Assembly: GCF_022965805.1 (NCBI RefSeq) | Contig: NW_027330864.1 | Coordinates: forward strand, 124,001 to 188,000 | Length of the DNA stretch: 64,000 nt | Direction: 5' to 3' | Origin: Primulina eburnea | Taxonomy: Eukaryota; Streptophyta; Magnoliopsida; Lamiales; Gesneriaceae | Part shown: one piece after another, positions 62,105 to 64,000 of the stretch | How the letters are laid out: every line of letters begins with the position of its first letter | How positions within the stretch are numbered: the stretch's first letter is position 1 | Position numbers and translations under genes: made by a program | The notes under the pieces: model-generated | The model's input: the letters and a program-made list of their open reading frames with translations, nothing else | Databases searched by the model: none | Told to the model about the DNA's origin: nothing

Positions 62105-62654
62105 GTCACTTTGTAGCCGTCAATGCAAGGAACACAAATCTTACCTCGGAATTAAAATCGGATAGCTAGTTGTTGCATAATCTCAATTCTATCATGAAGA
62201 AACTTAGAAGAAGGAAAAAGGAACTCTCGGTGCTCTTAGCAGCTGAAATGAAGGATGAAGATTCAGCCATTTTGTATATATATACATGCCATGTGTCAAG
62301 CTAAGAAAAGGAGGTGGATCTCTCGCATGCAGCACCGCGGGTGCGCTCCTCTTGCATCGCGGGTGCGCTGTGCTCACGGCGAGTCCATCCAAAAATGTTG
62401 CACCTAGACCGCGGGTGCGGTCCTTACATGACCGCGGGTGCGGTCTCACACCGCGGGGGCGGTCGTGCTAGCACCGCGGGTGCGGTGTCTGTTCGCACAA
62501 ATTCACCAATTTCTGTCACCTACACCGCGGGTGCGGTAGTCTTAGCACCGCGGGTGCGGTGTGGCTTCGGCCCTGCTGCTCAAAATCTCATAATTGTGCA
62601 TTCTTATCTCTACAATTCCAACATCAATAATATCGATAATTCTCGAGCCTTACA
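60837..62654 (-). mobile_element. A3 5' LTR (1818 bp)
   Basis: Same length as the 3' LTR. Visible differences include ttagatc for ttggatc near 60884 and tagcgatc for tagggatc near 61351. It contains the promoter, the donor-like site and the repeat array that would drive the element. Confidence 0.93.
62274..62560 (-). promoter_or_regulatory. A3 core promoter and U3 CCGCGG repeats
   Basis: The TATA-like gtatatatatac lies at 62274-62285. Upstream in sense, 62334-62560 holds about eight copies of ACCGCGGGTGCGGT or close variants (CGCGGGTGCGCT). Transcription would start about 30 nt downstream of TATA, at roughly 62245. Confidence 0.6.
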
Positions 62655-62659
62655 AGAAT
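62655..62659. repeat. Target-site duplication agaat, right copy (element A3)
   Basis: Repeats 54134-54138. Confidence 0.92.
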
Positions 62660-63028
62660 TCTTACCGTACCTTATATATTCTTTGGCCATTTCAGGTCAA
62701 CATCTTACCATCTCCTGGCAAGAATCTATACTCACTCTGTACTTGTTATTATATATCAATAATATAGTTAAAATCAAACAACACAAGTACAACATCATCT
62801 AATTTCATCTCATTCTCATTTTACTGCAGTATATGATATTTACAGAGTTCACTGATAACAATCTTTTCCTCCAAAAGATTAAAACAAAACTCAATACTAC
62901 AGTATACACAGACCCAATAGGTACAATGTATATCAATGCAACTCAGTCAAAGATAACCGTAACGAATGCATTAGTATATATCAATACATATGCAATCTAA
63001 TCCTAAAAGATCAGTACCTGTCACTGTA
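62655..63028 (-). pseudogene. Element B3 degenerate protease/pre-RT region, right part
   Basis: Continues the B internal sequence after A3. The first bases (agaattcttaccgtacc) parallel tagaatccttatcgtacc of element E near 38169. No frame is open and no catalytic motif can be read. It leads directly to the B gag. Confidence 0.65.
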
Positions 63029-63991
63029 TCATTCAGTATGTCCCGGGTCTGTTTCTCGATCACCACCCCCAGATGATCCTGCTCCCTGAAATCTTCGGGC
63101 ACCTTTCTGTGGACAGACTCTAGCAAAGTGTCCTTGCTGTTTACAGAAGTTGCACCGACCAGTCACTCCATGGCATAGTTCCGGGGAATGTCTCCCACCG
63201 CAATTCCTGCAATAAACTCCAGTATAATTCGGACTAGAGCCACTAGAGCTAGATGAACCGCTCCCAAATTTCTTAAATTGCTTCTTTTGAACTTTCAACA
63301 TTTCTTTCTTTCCACCACTGCTACTGCCAATCTCGATTCTGGAAGGCAGTTGTTGTGGTATCGGTGTTGGAAGAACATATGAAGCTTCTTTTTGTCTCAT
63401 TAGAATGGTTTCTGCTCTTCTGGCTCGATTCAGAGTATCAGCAAAATTACTCGGTTGTTTCACAGTCACCAAGGTGCGTATTTCCGGATTCAAGCCCTTG
63501 ATAAACTGATCAGCTACAGCTGTATCATTTCTAGCCACTTGCGGACCGAACTGTAACAAGGTGAAGAAATGGGCCAAATATTCATCGATCTTCAATGGAC
63601 CCTGCCTCAAATTTGCAAATTCTGCACTTTTGTCCTCTCGATATGATAGAGGTACAAACCTTTGATAAAATTCCACTTTGAAAAGTTTCCACGTAATCGT
63701 GAAACCACGCTGTACTATGGCTTCCCGGTTTACCAGCCACCAACTCCTAGCGACTTCCCGTAGCTGATTCCCAACTAGTTTAATCTTGCACTCATCTGTG
63801 AATCCCAGAAATTCAAACAGCATTTCGATCTCCTCCAGCCAAGTCTCACAATCAGCTGGTGTCTCAACACCCCTCAAAATCGGTGGTTGAAATGACTGAA
63901 ATCTTATCATCTGTGTTTCCATCAGAGTTTCAGACACATCCATCTGATCATACGATGTACTACCCCGTTCTAGAATCCTTCTAGGAGGAAT
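63029..63991 (-). pseudogene. Element B3 gag, open frame with lost start codon
   Basis: The open frame from Met 63943 to 63029 (304 codons) continues upstream in frame to 63989-63991, where the family start MPPRRI reads IPPRRI: ATG has become ATT. It covers the gag core (CETWLEEIEMLFEFLGFTDE, ARSWWLVNREAIVQRG, FYQRFVPLSYRED, SAEFANLRQG, ADQFIKGLNPE), a Ser-rich linker, and both zinc knuckles ([27 protein letters not shown]). It ends soon after, before any protease. It is an intact capsid-nucleocapsid frame in an element whose pol is ruined, as in element E. Translation could still start at Met 63943. The 5' LTR lies beyond the window. Confidence 0.88.
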
Positions 63992-64000
63992 ATCTGATAA

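Larger units (their letters stand above)
54139..62654 (-). mobile_element. Element A3: complete Tekay-type Gypsy retrotransposon (8516 bp)
   Basis: Two LTRs of identical length (1818 bp), a PPT, gag-pol in a single frame, a PBS, and a perfect 5-bp duplication agaat. By eye the LTRs differ at only about five positions, so the insertion is young. It is nested in the internal region of element B. The coding frame is interrupted by two stop codons only. Confidence 0.96.

Noticed and set aside
1..64000. A host protein-coding gene hidden between elements
   Set aside because: Every stretch over 300 bp could be assigned to an LTR, an element interior, a leader or the satellite; no frame showed a non-retrotransposon domain.

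Overview
This window is plant nuclear DNA made almost entirely of nested LTR retrotransposons. I see no host gene, tRNA, rRNA or CRISPR array. Plant origin follows from Ty3/Gypsy chromoviruses of the Tekay/Del type (gag-PR-RT-RNaseH-IN with a C-terminal chromodomain), an Angela-like Ty1/Copia element, and primer-binding sites complementary to initiator tRNA-Met (TGGTATCAGAGC). A eudicot is likely, but the species cannot be named from this sequence. Family names A to F below are local labels.

Layout, left to right. 1-521: end of a Gypsy LTR (C) inserted in a family A integrase. 522-3195: 3' part of element A1 (+). 3196-13649: element A2 (-), whose 5' LTR is split by a solo LTR of family B (9639-12001, TSD acatg). 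13650-24646: part of a family E LTR, split by a complete Copia element F (14023-23951, TSD aagtc). 24647-25784: degenerate E pol. 25785-31671: 5' LTR and long gag-pol ORF of Gypsy element D (+), broken in the chromodomain. 31672-37584: a second copy of the block [LTR-B / LTR-A / LTR-E / E pol], without F or D. It runs on through the E gag and a complete E 5' LTR to 41955. 41956-46618: about 23 tandem copies of a ~201 bp satellite derived from a rearranged Gypsy integrase. 46620-50030: element A4, a near copy of A2 carrying the same B insertion. 50031-64000: element B with its internal region, interrupted by a complete young family A element A3 (54139-62654, TSD agaat).

The reconstructed nesting order is satellite > E > A > B > A3, with D and F inserted separately into E. 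B and E keep gag but lack the RT/RNaseH portion of pol. They share LTR ends, PBS and leader sequence with family A, so A-type elements could have supplied their enzymes.

Three observations stand out. (1) A satellite array is built from an integrase gene that lost its central segment. (2) Each of four LTR families carries its own CpG-rich, dyad-symmetric repeat array immediately upstream of its TATA box. (3) A 5' splice-site-like sequence lies about 150-190 nt downstream of TATA in all four families, paired with an acceptor-like AG just before the gag ATG where that region can be seen. This suggests a leader intron that removes the PBS from a gag mRNA. The abrupt junctions at 31671/31672 and 46618/46620 indicate unequal exchange between haplotypes, or an assembly misjoin; read-level checks should come first.
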